A stretch of 64,000 bases of DNA from Anarhynchus alexandrinus (GCA_008711295.1 VUYV01000289.1:837532-901531), one strand, 5' to 3'; counted from the first letter of the stretch, positions 33,341 through 50,100 are shown. Numbers and translations: made by a program. The notes: generated from the sequence alone by a model not told the origin.

Positions 33341-35580
33341 AAGGTTAGCTTGCTGCCAGTTTAACAAGCTGGAAACCCTTTGGTTAAACTAGCAGAGCTG
33401 GCACAAGCAAGGAGATGGGAATGTCAAGTAGACATCAGATTGCCTGAACTACTTCATGAAATCTTAAGCATTACAGTTGCTAACCTATAAGACTAGATTT
33501 AGCAGTCAAAATAGTATTTAAGATAATCACTTTCCTAAGGTAGTTATCTTGTACGTAATTTTGTATATTTTGGGGGTGGATCTGGGAAGGGTTGGGGTGT
33601 TTAAAAAACAGAAGATAAATATACTGATTCCTCCAACGTTCTTTTTCAGAATCACAAAGTACCGTGTCCAAACTCTGAAACTCACCACAGGCGGCTGCTA
33701 GAGCAGCTGCAGAAGTAGTCACAGTAGGTAGACATTAGGAAAAGACTATAAGGAAAAGAAGAGATGCTTTGCTGGGGCTTGGGGAATTGGTGAAAAGAAA
33801 CAAGTCCATCTGGATTTTCTTTCCTTTCATCGTGAATGAGGTTAGCATCTGCCTCGCGCGGTGCCACCAGGAGTAGAAAAGAGGCGCACTGAACTGTTTG
33901 AGCCATACGCTGTGTATAAGGGTAACCTTAAACCACTGTACAAGGAGGTGACCATGCCAGCCTCCTTTAGCCCAGGGAGCACTGGAAAGGTGGCACGACA
34001 TCTTATTATTTCCTTGTCTTTATCTTGTTCCTTTATTTAGCTTACCTTATTATCACTGGTCTCTGTATAGTGTGCTTTGTTCATGTTTTGGCAGTCCGGA
34101 CCCAACCTCAGAATGCTTTGTGTTTATTTCTGCACTGGGCAAGATGTCAACAAACCCAGGGGAGGGAAATAGTATACGTCTGCCTTTCAACAAAAGCTGA
34201 ACTGAATTTCATGGAACAACAACAGCAAAAATCGTGCTTTCAGTCCTTGGAATTCCCCTTGCTTCTTTGATCTCAAAAGCTCATAAACAACCTGGGTGCT
34301 TCTAAAAGGCAGTTACAAAAATTCTAATGGGAGAAGTTAGTTAAACCAAATTTCTGTTAGCTCTAGTAGCAGCTCTGACTTTGTCATTTAGAAGCCTATG
34401 TTCTAAATGAGTTATAAATGATTCTGCTTCCTCTGTATTATTGAAAGTGACAGAATTTTAGAAACATTCTGTACATTATTAATAGAACCCCCATAAAGCT
34501 TGTGTAGTTTAACTAGTGCTTAAATATGCATAGACACTTAAATAGATATGGGAACAATATAGAGAAATATATTTTTGCAGTGTAGCAAAAATTCTTGTGG
34601 TAGATAAAAAATACCAGTGGCATCTTCATTTGTCAACTAGTGAGAACTATCCAGTGCCCAAAATCAAGATGTACCATTTGTTATATTGGTATTCCTAAAC
34701 TTTGCATGCTGCTTACTAACACTGAGGAATTTAAAAGTGCCCATTTTCCCATTCCCCCCATCATGGTCTAAAGAACTATTACCACTGAATATCTCGGTGT
34801 TTGGGTTGGCTCTGGACTTTTTCCTGGATCTTCCATTCCTGTATCACAGCTGCTTCCTCAGTAGCAGTTGCAATATACACATCAAAGCGTGTTTTCCCAG
34901 TAAAGCAAATTGTTAATGTTATTGTTGCTCATCTTGGAAAATATTTTGGTGGACAGCTAGCTCTCCTCTGTTCTCAAACCTCCACTGTGTCAGACCACCA
35001 CAAATACAGACCTGATATGATGAACGTGTTACCTGTCATGGCATTTTGTGTACACAGCACATTTGCTGATGTTACTCACTGCAATTCCAAACATTTTTTT
35101 GACTAATATCCACTTACCAACCTTATGACTTTGAATATACAAGGGAGAAATGATGATTTGTCTGACAGGAAGGCAGATTTAAAGCATAGATGTAATTTAT
35201 AGAGAATGTGTACCCTTAGGGGGAGAGGAATAACTTCAGAGGTAAGACAGGAGACGAGGGCAGGGGCAGATGCTGTCTTCATCTGAATGGAAACTGCAGC
35301 CTTCGCACTTGCCTGGAGGTTAAGTGATTGGGAGTGTAAACATGGTACAGGGCAGAGCTAATAAGTGAAGGGGAGGACTTAGTAGGCTTTTGGTCACCTC
35401 TGCTGAAAATGTGCACTTGAACTTTGCAAATGAGATTTTGCAAAACGGTGTCGACCACTGGAGCAATGACAGAGGGTTATGTCATTATTAAATGGAGGGG
35501 CAGGAGGCTGTGCAGGATAATCCACCATAACTGTCATTCTTATCTAGCGAGCAAGGTGTATAATTCCTCTTACAATGTGT

Positions 35581-35609
35581 TTTTTTGTTTGTTTGTTTGT
35601 TTTTTTTTC
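35581..35609. repeat. (TTTG)n and T-run
   Basis: Four tandem TTTG units flanked by T homopolymers. Confidence 0.85.
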
Positions 35610-36737
35610 TACTAGTACAACATTCTGAGTTAGTGCAATTTCTTGGCTTATTTTCCACGTAGTATAAACTCTGCTATCCATTTACTTACAGATGACAGAA
35701 TTATTACTGTCAGTTCTTGTTGGTTCTTCCTATTGGCTGCTTTTATTTTATATCCATTTTAAGTAGTGTCAAGTTTTTTTTTTCCCTTTTTATTTTTCTT
35801 AAATATTGGTCCCTGTTCAGGCACCTGTGTCCAAGAAGTACAGTTATTAGAATGAAGCACATGATTTCCCATGGGATTTTTACAGAAATCTGACATTTCA
35901 AGTCAGCAAGAACTCTGGTGTGAATGACTTATTTGCAATAAAATAACTATCTTACAGAGATTTTTTTTAAAAAAACCTTCATACCTTTCATGTTATTTAT
36001 TCTGTGACAGAATAGTACTATCCCATTACAATTCAAAATTATTGAGTGAAATTTGTCATAGAGCACCAATATACTGTAAAATGATTGCATGGACAGCAAT
36101 TTTCACCATAGGTCATTGCTGAATTATAATGTATGCAATTTTGTGCAGCAGCTAGCTGAGGTGGTGGCATTCCTCTGCAGAAAGGATTAAGGAACTAGTT
36201 ATAGTTTAAGTTTATAGTTTTATAGTTTAAGTGCACAAATGATAATTGATATAGGACATAATTTTCAACAGCTGTTGCTAATTAAAATGTTTCATAAAGG
36301 CTTCCTGACAGTATGGGAATCTTGCTGAGTTAAAAATGTATGCATTTAAAAAGGAATTACAAAATGAGCATGCATACTAGGAGAAATGTGTTGTACATAG
36401 CTAGTTAAAATAGCTTTTGTTTAAATTGTTTTCTTGTTTCAAATATCTGAAATATTTCCATTAGAACATCCAAAATATTGCGTATTTGTGTATGTTTGAA
36501 AAATGTCACATGGAGATGCCTAATTTTCTTTTATTTTTAATAAACGCCTATGTACATTTCTGTAAAGGAGGAAGCTTTATCATAGACCAATATTAAGTGG
36601 ATACAGAAGCAGATGGCAGAGAGAAATTTAAGTTATTTCTTTTGAAATAATGATTTTGTTTTCACAAGTTCTCTTGGTGTTCTTTACAAGTCTTCCTGCA
36701 GTATTGGGACTACTCTGATTATCTTTTTTGAAGGGGT

Positions 36738-36777
36738 AATAATGATGATGATAATGATGATGATGATGATGATGATG
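36738..36777. repeat. (TGA)n trinucleotide microsatellite
   Basis: About thirteen tgA-type triplets (aat/gat variants at the start, pure gat at the end) in the RASSF9 intron. Confidence 0.9.
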
Positions 36778-39700
36778 TTGTTAAAGTACCAGCCCTGCCT
36801 TGCCATGATAATTTTTTTCTAGACATTGCCCTGGCTTTCGTGTGATGCAGGAGGGAAGAAGGACCAAGTTTCTGACCCATCATGTATGGAATTTCTGCCT
36901 CCTACTTGATATGGACTTTAACTGTACCTCCATTAATATTATTTTTTGTGGATAGGTGAAGAGGAATGGGAATGCAGTTAGTTAATAGACTGCCTTGAAT
37001 CCTTAAGGCTTTGGAGCAATTCCAGCTTCACTGGGTGGTGAGAGAGCGGATACTTCCTCATTGCTGCCCTTAGGAAACTCAGAAGCATGTAATCTACTTA
37101 GGCAGGAGGCACACTGAGTATAAGATTTGGCCTTTATTGCTTTCTGAATAACTTTACAGAAGGTGACAGAAAGTTGAGAAAAAAAGGTGGATTAAATGTG
37201 GATAGTCTGAATAAACTTAGTGTGAACTTTTAATATGGTCCATTTGTGCCTGAAAGGGTAAAATACTTCCGACCTCAGCTTTCATATGGGCTGTGTATTC
37301 TTTATAGCTTTAATGTTTAAACTCACTGTCAAAAATCCGTTTGGATCAAATTAAGTTAGAATTTCTTCCAAGCAAGAGCTGCAACACATGGCACCAATGC
37401 TTTACTTTTTTTGCAAATTTCACAGATAAAAATCCCACAGACCCAAAATATGTTTTGATCTTTTCTTTCAGAATAATCTTCCACTCTGTTATATGCTTTT
37501 ATTTATTTTTATATATGTATATATGGTGACGTGCTGAGATTTTGAAAAATAAGTAAGAAAAGTAGTATTATATCGTCATTTCTTAATGGGACATAGTGAC
37601 TGGTAAACTAATTAGCCCTTATATACCCTGACATGTAAATATTGCTTGTATCAGAAGCTCCCAAATGACATGGAGCATGTGACCTATGCTACAAATGCAG
37701 GTTGTTTGTATCAAGTAGGTATCCCAGTAATATTGGCCTCTCCTTATTTCCAGCAAGTAAATATAATTAAAAGCCATCAGATTTCTTTGATAGGTAGTTA
37801 TGGCTTGGATCTGAGACACAGAGATAACAAGGTTATTAGCAAGTGCTTGAACAAGGCATGTGCTCCCTGGGCCCTTGCACATGAAGGAAAGATTTCTGGG
37901 TGCAGAACAAAGAGCAGACCATAGCACAAATACGTACTTGCCAAAATCCAAGTGGGCGCATATGCGTGCCCCAGCAGCATGCTTAAAGACCATCCCTTGA
38001 AAACATCAGATTATTAAATGCCTTTGTGGCAGATGTCTCTTGTTTTCCCAAGATGTTTTATGCCATTGTGGCACACCATTTTCAAAAGAGAGCAAGTGGC
38101 TCAGCAACTGAACATGCTTGGCTGGGAGATTGTTCCCCACTGAGCAGCGTGGTAGGGAGCAGATGAGGCGCAGAAGGTCTTGGTGAGGAGCTGGGAATGT
38201 GCAACTTGAGAAAGGGAGAGCCTGCTGAGAGGTGTATGGAGCACAGACCCTGCCTGGGTCTACCTGAAAGTGTCATGTTTCTGAGGGCATTCCAGGAAGG
38301 CACTGACATGGCAGACACCGAAGCTCTAGGCAAGGACTTCACTGTAAGGATGCAGTAGGCAGCAGGAGGGTTGTCTCTTAAAGGCTTTTTTTCTTCTGTT
38401 TGGTCACTGATCCACTTTTGGTTTCTTCATTGAAGAAGTAACTTGTTCTGGGTGGTATCTTGACATAACCTAGGGCTTTTTTTCTTAGAAGTTTAGAAGC
38501 ACTTTGGTCTTACTCTGGGGAGGTCATGACAACAGCATACCTACCTGAGTGCTCTGGTCAGCTGAGGACCCCATCACAGCAGCCAGTCAATCATAAACCA
38601 CAATTATCATCTGATTTGCTGCAGATTAAACTGTATGTTCAAATGCGCTATTGAGAGGGCTTATGCTGTCAATAGAAGGCTGTTTACAAATTGTCGTTCT
38701 GTTGCTTGTTTTGCATTGCAAATGACAGTTGGGTCGTGTGATTTTCTGGATCTTCTGCATGCTGAAACGTATTTATGCAAGCACAGCATCAAAAAAAATA
38801 GACAAAGAGAAGAAAAGATCTCAAAAGTACAAAATTTGATTAATTTTCTACACTAAAATGGACTAAATTAGTTATATCATCTGCTAGCATACTATAAACA
38901 ATCCTTCTCAAATAAAGAATAATTAATTACAGATTATGTGCCACTTTGCAGAGGCAATGATGAAAGAAAAAAGGTGAAATTATTACACTAAGTACAAGAA
39001 TATTCCAACCCACAAGCATTTGTACTTACAGACACAACTTTATGACATCTGATTAACAGTAATTTAATTCATACATAATAAGTAAAATCTCTTCTACCTC
39101 AGAAATCTAAGATTATAAAACATGATTTCCCCAATAAATTGGTGAAAAAATGACTAAGATATTTCACACAAATGGCTTTCCAGCATAAACTCTTTGATGT
39201 CAACTTTATAAATTATTAAGTTGTATACATTTTCAAAGGATTAATGTATTACTTTGTGTGCCATTTATTTTCACCTTCAGATTTTTTATTCTGTATAAAT
39301 TATTTCAATGACTGGGAGGAGACAATTAATAAAATTCTTGATCATGAACATAATCTCAGGTTTTTAATACCTTTCCTAACACAAAAACTTTCATGGACAT
39401 GTTTGCTTAAAATTGGTTCAATTGGTCATGCTGACTTAAAATTAGTAAAGCATTAAACAATAGTGCTAGCAAAGGTTTAACAAAAATATCTTGGCTGTGC
39501 AATTTTCTAGCCATTATCTGGGTATTTTTGAGTTACTCAGTTTGATTAGTTCTTTGGGGACAGTACATCGAGAAATACGGGAAAGTTGAGAAAGGAATTC
39601 AGTTTTATTTTTCTGTGAAAGTCTACAAAGAATTTATTACAGTGAAGGACAAGAAGAGTTTTATCTGTGTTTTTTTCCTCAACAGAGACAAAATATTCTT

Positions 39701-40353
39701 GTAATGTCAATGATATATCAGAAACACTATATTAATCTGCTAACAATACGATATGTAAGTGATCTAGTCGTAACAGAATGTTTGCTGAAATCAGTGAGGA
39801 AAAATGAGCATCTTGTAGACACGTAGATGAAATTCTAAAAAGTAGGAAGATCCCTTTATTTGATTGGCATGATTGGCTGTAAAACTGTATGTTGCATATT
39901 TAGGAAGAATGCTACAATTTTCAGGAAGGCAAAGAATGAAGTGTTTGATACGTATGTTTTTGTGCCAGACATCCCTTAAAGGTAGTGAATATCAAAAGTG
40001 CCGCTTCCAGCATTTAAGCTATCTTATATTTTGACTTTGTGCAACATAAGTGCATGTTTTTGTTTTGTCTGTACATTGCTGGAATGTATTACCTTTTTTC
40101 CCCTAGGCCTGAATAATAAGTTAATGAAGCGTATATCTGACACGCAACAGTCAGCTCCTGCTTACACTATCAAGACTTTGTGTGAGGTCTATAACACAAT
40201 TAGAATATTTTTAGGGTCATCATGAAGAAAGCAAAGAGTAGAAGACATGAAAGTAACAATGAAAACAAACAAGCAAAAAAGATTGGAAATATACTTTTTT
40301 GACCATTCTTAAGCTTAAATTCTCATCTGTTCCTGAGCAACAAGTGACTTTGC

Positions 40354-40373
40354 AAAAAAAAAAAAAAAAAAAA
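40354..40373. repeat. A20 homopolymer
   Basis: Twenty consecutive A. A MIR-like fragment begins about 30 bp downstream; the two may or may not be related. Confidence 0.9.
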
Positions 40374-40404
40374 GATAGAAGTGCATTTTCTTATCATCAG
40401 AGTT

Positions 40405-40490
40405 TTAAAATCACAGATGGATAAACTGAACATTTCAGTGACCAATTCAAAGAAACAGATTTCAAGCCAGAACTGAAAGCGTTAAAGCCT
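40405..40490 (+). repeat. Ancient MIR/CORE-SINE-like fragment
   Basis: Contains atcacagatggataaactga, acatttcagtgaccaattca and ttcaagccagaactgaaag. These follow the MIR-type order 'acagatggggaaactgaggcacagagagg...gtgacttgcccaa...cagagctggga'. Confidence 0.45.
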
Positions 40491-43400
40491 GTTTACAGCA
40501 ACAGCAACAAACTTTTGAAAAAATTGAAGAAGTTGCCTAGCTAGTTTGAAGAAGTTGTTACTGAAACTGTTTTCAAGAAAGCCAGACATTTAAACTGGAA
40601 CACCACCTTAGCTATTACAGACTCATTAATTGACAGGTCATTAAAAAATTACATTTATTTTTCTTTCGTTACAAAACTGTGGGGTGTCAAGGACAAGGAA
40701 TCAGTAAATATAAGAAGCTTGCCTCTTCATTAAGATGACCATGTAAAAGCAGATCTCGTTGCTAAATATTGTTATTTTTAGTATTACATCTCAGGAAAAA
40801 AAGAGAATCACTGTTAATGACAGACATTTATTCAAGACAAAGATTTAAAAACTGCATTCCATCTTCCTTAGTATTGAAATGACTTAATGGATTTCCTTAT
40901 ACATGATAGTAATAAATTGAACAGTGAATGGAGTAGTAAGCATCTAAACCAAGCTATGAATTGTAATATGTAGGTCCCATGTTCGGTTATCTGTATTAAA
41001 TTTACTGCTGTCTGAACCATTTTTGTTACATTTCTTTCAGACAATAAACCAGAAACTGATTGGATTCTCTCACCCATATTTAGCTACTTGAAAATGATCT
41101 ATTTAGTTGAAGGTGGCCACATAGGTCTCTTGTAGATAATGAAAGAGAGAAATAGCTTCATTTGAGGATTTGTCCCAATGATCATAGACGGTTAAGGCTG
41201 TGGTGACTTTCTCCTTGGAGGTCCAGTCTCCTCCCATGACAAGGAGGAACTTTGATGGTGAATTTATATTGAAATCCTGACTTCCAACTGCCTAAGTGAG
41301 ATGAATTCCACTTTGTATATGCAGAGTCTGCTCTCCCCATTCTATGAGGAAAGCACAGCTTAAAGAAAGATGTTTCCTAGTATTAGCATCTTCTTGCATC
41401 CTGAAAGCAAGTCTTTAATAATTGTTACGCGGTGACTGACACGCTGAAGCTTCATTTTTGTTTGGCACTACCTCAATTAACTATGATTAAAGAATTATAC
41501 AGTAAATTTTACTTAAAAGGGCCATAATAGGCCACACCAGTTTACCATTTTTTAGTGGCAGATAATAAAGAACACTTTTGATTTTTTAGAAGATATTAGA
41601 ATTCCATTGCACTGTAAGAATATAAATGACTTGTTAATTCTTTTTGATTAAAAAGAAAGATCAAAAATTTAGTGAGACTATTGAATAAAAATGAAGATAA
41701 TATATGTTGTGGCAAACACATGGAAAAAATAATGAAAGAATTTGCACTTTACAGTTCTGTTTTGTTCAAAGAATTACAGCGATGTTCAGAATTTCTTTCT
41801 TTTCTTTTCTGCTCTTCTGTAGAAAGTGACAATATAATTACAAGGTGTATGTTACATATGCTATACATACGTATATATGTTTATAAGGGTATTTTCATGT
41901 GTAAGCTACCTGAGTTCTTTTTGTACCTGCATGTGCATACATTATTCATTTGTGCAGTGCTACTACTAGTTATGGAATTCAGTAAGTTAAATATGCTATA
42001 GACAAGGTAAAGAAGAATCCTTCCCAAAAAACCTCAAGGTAAAGTCTGGGTAGACAGGTGCATCGTAGCTGAAAAAATAACAGGGGGTGATAAAAATCTA
42101 AAAAATGATTGAAAACAGTAATTCAAAAATGTTATTTTATACCCATATTGTTTGCAGAAATCCTGTAGAGATTGCTTTACAATAAACAATGTGTTTCCAT
42201 CAGAAGCTTGCTTAACTCCTGCTGAAGTCTGTGGGAAATCCATATAAAAAATGGGTGTAGCAAAAGTATTTATCAGTACACTAATACTATGGAGTATCTA
42301 GGGGGGTTTCAAATTTATCTGAAGATTTACTAACATCTCAGAGAGAAACTGTCTTCATATGAGAGTTTTAAAGGAGCCAGGAGGAAAAGAGACAGTAAGC
42401 TTCTGCTTAACTCACATAATCTGTTACACACTGAAAATATTGACTAGGAGGAAATATGGCAATCAACCAAAAACTAGAATGAGAAAAAAATGGGAAGAGT
42501 TTCAATGTGCAAACAAATTGCATAAGACTCTTAGAACAATGCTACAAGACTGAGGTAACCCTCATTTCCTGAAATGTATTTATTGATTACAAAAAACAAC
42601 AGGAAAGACACAATGAGTTTACCCCCTCAAAGTCCCAATCTGGTATTTCTTATGTTTTTATGTCCCCGTCTCTCCACCCCCCCCGTTTTTTTTTCTGTGA
42701 GTAATTTTATAAGTTGAAATTCAATGACTGATAATACACTTTTATTTCCAAGTCAGTTATTTATCTATCAGTAGTGAACATGGTTTGAGACACTGTATTT
42801 TTGATAATTCATTTTGTGTAACTGTAGTTTATCTGTTTTTTTTTCTTTGTATAACTGTAGTGTAAACCCAATACTGAGTTATTTGACAGTCACAGCTGAC
42901 TTATGTTGCAATTGTCTATTTATGTAAGTTTCATTTAACCACCAATCTGTCAACAGACAAAAATATTTCTATAGCATCCTGTGTTCTGTAAACCTAAAAA
43001 CACTTCCAGAAAATGACTTTTTAGCATGTGACATACTTAACAGTAATGTCATTTAATCTGGTATCACCTTTTATTCCCTCCCCTCTATTTAAACTTGAAT
43101 ATTTCTGGGGTTTTGTGCCATTTTGCCATTTTGTATATCTGTGACATATACTTTCCTATTTTGAGAAGTAGTCTATGAAATCATTATTAATCTTCTAAAC
43201 ACCAGTTTTAAAAAATAATTACTATAAAATGCTGGTCTGTAAGAGGGAGCTATTGAAGTGGGAAAATGATATCATCACTCAGAGTAATCTACCAAAACAC
43301 AAATTTTACAGAGGAATGTTCCAAGACCTGGAGCAATGTAGTTGGACAGAGCTCTCCTGTGCGATGATACTAATAAACTCACTCTTGTAGGTTTTATTAG

Positions 43401-44895
43401 TATTCATTTGCAGCCTCCTGTCTTTTGAGGATTATTGCCTCCTGCTCAGAGTGGCATCTAGAGCTGAGTCAATCATAGTTCAATTTATTGGATTGCAGTT
43501 TGTCTCTCGTGTTGCATAGTAGTTGGAGTGCTTTAATAATCATATGGTATAACCCTAATTAAGCCAAGTAAAACTCCATTCCTACTATGTCTCAAAAAAC
43601 TAGAAAAATACTGCAAATAAGTAGTCCCAGATAGCAACAAATGTGATACTGAGCCCTTAGAATATTGTCTGAATTGTCATTTTCATTTTCAAGCTTTCTC
43701 TGTCAGACTGGGCTAAATCTCATTTTTTAATATGAACCGGAAGTGATACCAGAAAATCCAAAGAAATGCATTTTTCCTCAGTGAATTTATTGATTTATCG
43801 TTTTAGGCAAGAGGCCAAATCAGCAGGTCTGGGCAAGAAGCAAATTACGCATGTGGAGGCTAGAGGACAGGAATATCCTGGACAGGTTCCACAAGGTCAC
43901 TCTGCCAATATAGGCCCATGGCAGTCCAGGCCTACTCAGACGGGGACAAACTTAAGAGTTAACTGTAAAGTGAACTTCTACATTTGGTCAGCTGTATTGC
44001 TCTCTAGGCTCCACTGATTGTATTGATTACACAGCTACAGTAGCCATAATGGGATCTTAGACACCTGAAGTTAGGTATCTCAATGTATTAGGAGGTATCA
44101 GCTCCTAGTATCAGGTTAATACCACATTCATTGGAATTCATCAATAAATAAAAACAAATTTTAAACTTTTAATAAAATTCTAAAATGTTTTCTGACATTT
44201 CTGTATCATTACGAATGTTATAAAACATGGACCTATATATGTATTCTCTCACAGTTGGTATTCTCTCTCGCAACTCACGGCGATTCAGGCTATTTGGTAC
44301 TTCAGGAAAAGCAGCAAATTTCTTGAGACTTGTTAGTGAAAAATGACAGTAGGAAAAGATGGTGTTTATGCTTGTATGGGTGCAGGTGTGGCAAAAGAGC
44401 TATAGAATTGTCCTATCATCAAGTTCTTTTAACTTAGCCGGTGTTCAATCATCTTTTTTCAGTCCACGTTCAGTGTTTGCACAGTGTTTGGAGGCATGAT
44501 TCTTCCCTTCAGAAGCCTCAGTGTTATTAAGAGCTTACAAAAGTTTGCGCAATGTCTGTGTGTGCAGATCTGAAAGTTGTGTTATCCTAGGACAGTCTGG
44601 AAATGTAATGCAGACTGCCAAACTTTATCACTTATTGTTAATACACACTTATTATGTGTACAAACCCTAAATTTGATAAAGACATTTTGTGTGAGATTCA
44701 GCTTCAGCTGGACTAGTAAAAATATTCAAGCAGCAGCTGAAATGGGTGTGTTTTTCTGTTACTTAATCCAAAGGTATTTCTTCATGTAATTTAAACAACT
44801 ATATTGTTTTGTACAATAATACAAGAATTTTTCAACGTGGTAGTCATATCAGAATTATAGTTATTATTCACACATTCTGTGCCATTGATATGTAA

Positions 44896-46197
<1,302 letters not shown>

Positions 46198-47120
46198 TAT
46201 GAAAAATCATGTTTTGGAGGATATTTATAAGAATTAGTAAACCATGTTGTCTCGAGAGTTCAGCCCTTCAAGATGTTAAAACTGTGGCGCTGTTTAGCAA
46301 AGTAAATGTGTCTATTTATGTACTTAATAGTATACTTGTGCTTAAATGCATGGTCAGTCTCATGGGTTAACTGCTAATAGGTGCAAGGTTGTTGGCTTTG
46401 CTAAAGCAGGACAGACTGTTTAGACCTTGTGATACTGATACGCAGAGAAACGGGAGCGTTCTGACTGGCTTGGACCGCAAGTCTGGAGATTTGATATCCC
46501 CTAACCTTTGGGTCCACATCTGCATCTCTCTAACTTTTTTAGGAATGTGAAATAGAGATTAGACCAAACAGGACAGAGAGCTTGATTTTCTGCTCCGTTA
46601 CATTAGTTTTGTTCAGCTGGAGTTTCCCTGCCATGAAGCTGCTGTAAAGGAATACATAATTGAGCATATAATCTGTTAAAAAATAGGTTTTATGTTATTG
46701 TAGGACAAAAAAATGCAATTGCATTTATGCTGTATATTTAAATTTAGTTTGGAGTTATCAGGATGATATTTTCAAAACCACACAAGTCTCATTTTAAAAA
46801 CGAACCTTACACACGTAGGTTTTTAATTTCCACTCTCTTTCAGCAGCGTTTAACTACTCCTGCGATCCTTAAAACCACTACTTACCTGCTGTTACCCTGT
46901 AGTTGCCCCAGTGATGCTTAAGTCCACATAGTTTCTGCCAGCGGGCATGTCAGAACTGCCTTACATCCTGCTTGTGCGAGACGCTCAAATCCCAAGCTCA
47001 CACCTAACCCCAGGGGCATTTTCAGCAAGGCTTTCTCCTGCCTATCTCACCGGTCGGATCCAGTGTCTCAGGCCTCCTCAGATCATGGCTACCAAATAAA
47101 GCATAACAGAAAGGACAGGC
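46198..47120 (+). other. RASSF9: Probable RASSF9 3' UTR
   Basis: Noncoding sequence after the stop codon. The first canonical polyadenylation hexamer I noticed is AATAAA at 47095-47100, about 900 nt after the stop. No strongly GT-rich element follows it, so the true 3' end may lie further downstream; another AATAAA is at 50409-50414. The end given is a minimum guess. Confidence 0.5.
47095..47100 (+). terminator. Candidate polyadenylation signal AATAAA
   Basis: Canonical hexamer in the context accaaataaagcataac, downstream of the RASSF9 stop codon. Whether it is used needs transcript evidence. Confidence 0.4.
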
Positions 47121-50100
47121 AGGAACCAGACGTTTTTGGCTTTGGCGAGACGCTGTTTCCTAATAGCCAGGTAGTTACTATTTTCAAATAGCAGGTAGGT
47201 TGTCAAATCCCATCTCCAGCTGTTTCGGAGCAGGGATATGGACCTGTAAATCCTACTTCCTCAGTGAGGACTTCGGGATACAGCTAATGATGATCCATTT
47301 TGTAGAGGTAATTAAATATTGGACCCCAGGAACTAAAAAAAGAAGGAATGCAAAACACGAGAATTTTACAACTATGTGGTTAAGTCAAATGATTTCACTT
47401 AGGATGTAGCAGTTGATCTCAAATCCTTTTCCAGCACGTTGCTGTGAATCCAAAGCGAAGGTTTATAACTGAGGTGTTCTCCTCAGTTACCAAACAAGAT
47501 TTCTAACTCTGAGCTAGAGACTCTACTAACTGAAAGAACATGAGTAATTTCTGGGTTCGCGTGTTTATATTTTGCCGAACAATCTGTTTAATGCTTTTGG
47601 TTAAATGAATTGTATAGAGAAATAGTTACAGTGTTTCTAAACAACCTTTAGCTCCAGCAAAATTCAAACACATCCTGGAATTAAAAGCCTACAAGGTAAA
47701 TGAATGGACAGTACCTAGAAGGTATAAATGTAAAATACTTTCAGATACACTGCTTTTCCTTTCTGTATTTTCCTTCTCTTAAATGTCTGTCAACCATCCG
47801 TTTTCTAAAATGACCAAAGTGCTAAGACTGCTGATTAGCACATATTTGATGCAGAAAAAAAAAAAGGCAAAAAAAAGAGTCCCTTTTATAAAAAGGCAAT
47901 TTTTTTTAATTATTATTATTTTTTTTAATCCTGGATATTATAAATAGTTTCTGTTCCAGGGAAGTGTGCTAGTTGCCTTAATATATTTTGCGTTGTGTTT
48001 TTGTCATACAATGTTATTTCAATACTTCAATAATAATATGTCATATTTAGACTCATCAGCTCCTGATGGAAATGCAAGTATGTATCAAATATATTATCTT
48101 TGTAATAATTTATTAACGCAACTCAGCATCTTTTGAACTCTGTGGTATCACTTTGACAAGTAGCAAGCACAGAGGTCTGAATGCTGAGAATAGGCTAATG
48201 TATTCTATGAGTTGTTGTGAATTTAGCTAACAGTTACTTCTAATGATTCATTTTTTTATATAAATACTTAGGGGATGAAGAATTCAAACAGAATAATACT
48301 CACAGCTGTGGAGGCTAGTACGAGACCCAGGGGGGAACTAATTTCCACTTGTATTCTATCAGATTTATTTCACTCACAGGAACTTGTACTGGTTCTCAGA
48401 ACTGCTCTTTATCCATACTACGTGCTTGAGTGTACATCCCCTGCAACGTGTAGATCTTAAGACTATTACTGTGTTTTAAGAAGAAAATAGGAAAAATAGG
48501 TTGGGAGAGAGTATTTCTTAAAAAATAAAATAATATTAAAAAAAATCCAGCGTTTTGAAGCTTATACTTTGATATCCCAAACAAACTTGTTTCTTTCAGA
48601 ATTTAGATGAATCTACAAGATGATTAGAGACTGTGTGCACTCTTTGCCGTTTATCTGCCTCTACACTTTTCATATACTTGTTTGACCCGGTTATAGGATG
48701 CTTAAAGTATACTTTATGAACCTTTACGCTCCTTACTTAATCAATTACAACGATCTATGATTTATTTTTTTTTAATTCCCATAAGGAAATGCACAATCAA
48801 ACACTTCGGCTCATTTCCTGTTATTTTCTTAAGCCAGTTCCCTCTCCATCTTCACAGTTTGGTTCTATTTTATAAAAATTTCCATGGACTATGCTGTACT
48901 TACTGACAAGGAAGATCAAGAAGGTCCTGCATAAGAGGAGAGAAAAATTCTACCCAGGGAGTTGTATGTGAAATGTCAAAGTGAAATGAAAGGAAATTCA
49001 GTCCATTACACTTATCTGTACAAGAAAGACAGTTATTTCTTCAGAGTGAGAGAAGTATTGTGGTGAGTCGGTGCCAGTCTCAGCCTGTATTATGACTGTT
49101 TTGGGGTGGGATAGGTTAGTCCCTGATATAAATCCGGGCAGAGATCTCCAGTGACTGTCATCTGAGCTAACAGTACTGAAACGAATGGACTTGCCTAACA
49201 CAAATTTCTTTGGATGCTACATACTTAAATAGTTTCACATATATATATTTACAACCAATATAACTCCCAACAATTTCCAGAGAACAGTGTATACCCCAAT
49301 ATCATGTTTCTGCCTGACTTGATTATGTACTTTTACAAATTTGATGAAAGCAGATGAGTCAATTTAATTACCTGCTTCAGTTCCTTGATGACTCTTTCAA
49401 ATATAAAACATAATTATCATTTGGTTATATATAAATTTACAGTATTTACCATCCATTTATGTTCTTGAAAATTACCATGTAATTACAGAATTATTGCTGC
49501 TTCTCCCCCCTGCAAAACTGAGCAATCCCCAAGAATTTACATGACTTCAAGCTTACAGATTATGTATTTGTCTTCAGATTGTGCATTCAGGGATTGTTCT
49601 ACTGGCTCTCTTGTGCTACATACATACATACATATTGCTAACACATGGTATTTTATTATATGATACTGACAGATTGAAATTAACAGAGATGAGAGCTTCA
49701 GCTTGCAGCTTTAGGCTGCTAAGATTAATAGGCTTTACATTTCTTTGCGTGCCCAGAATAATCATTTGTTACTTTCTGCATATTTCCAACTCTGTAAAGA
49801 CATAAATAGATGTAATGTAACAAATCATTATTACCAAATCAGATCGTTTCTACTTCTGATTGCCTAATTGTGTTCATCACTTTGTACAAAGACCTAGATC
49901 CGTGAGCCTATTCTGCAAAGTACCGATATAGCTAACTTTGAGCAAATAGTAATTTGAATGATTTTGTGTGATGCATATTGTATTTTTTTTAATAATATAT
50001 GAGTGTTTCTTGTTAAATTTTTAGTATTCTTGTGACAGTTCATTTTGTTAAAAAGACCCCGAAACTTATATTTTTCCATTATCATCTCATGAAACACTGG

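Noticed and set aside
32999..33367. Lys/Gly/Glu-rich minus-strand frame of 122 codons
   Set aside because: It is a translation of the polypyrimidine tract, a low-complexity sequence.
36738..36777. TGA repeat as a coding or regulatory element
   Set aside because: A plain trinucleotide microsatellite within an intron.
37619..37993. 124-residue minus-strand frame in the RASSF9 intron
   Set aside because: No similarity I recognise, and overlapping frames in other phases are equally open.
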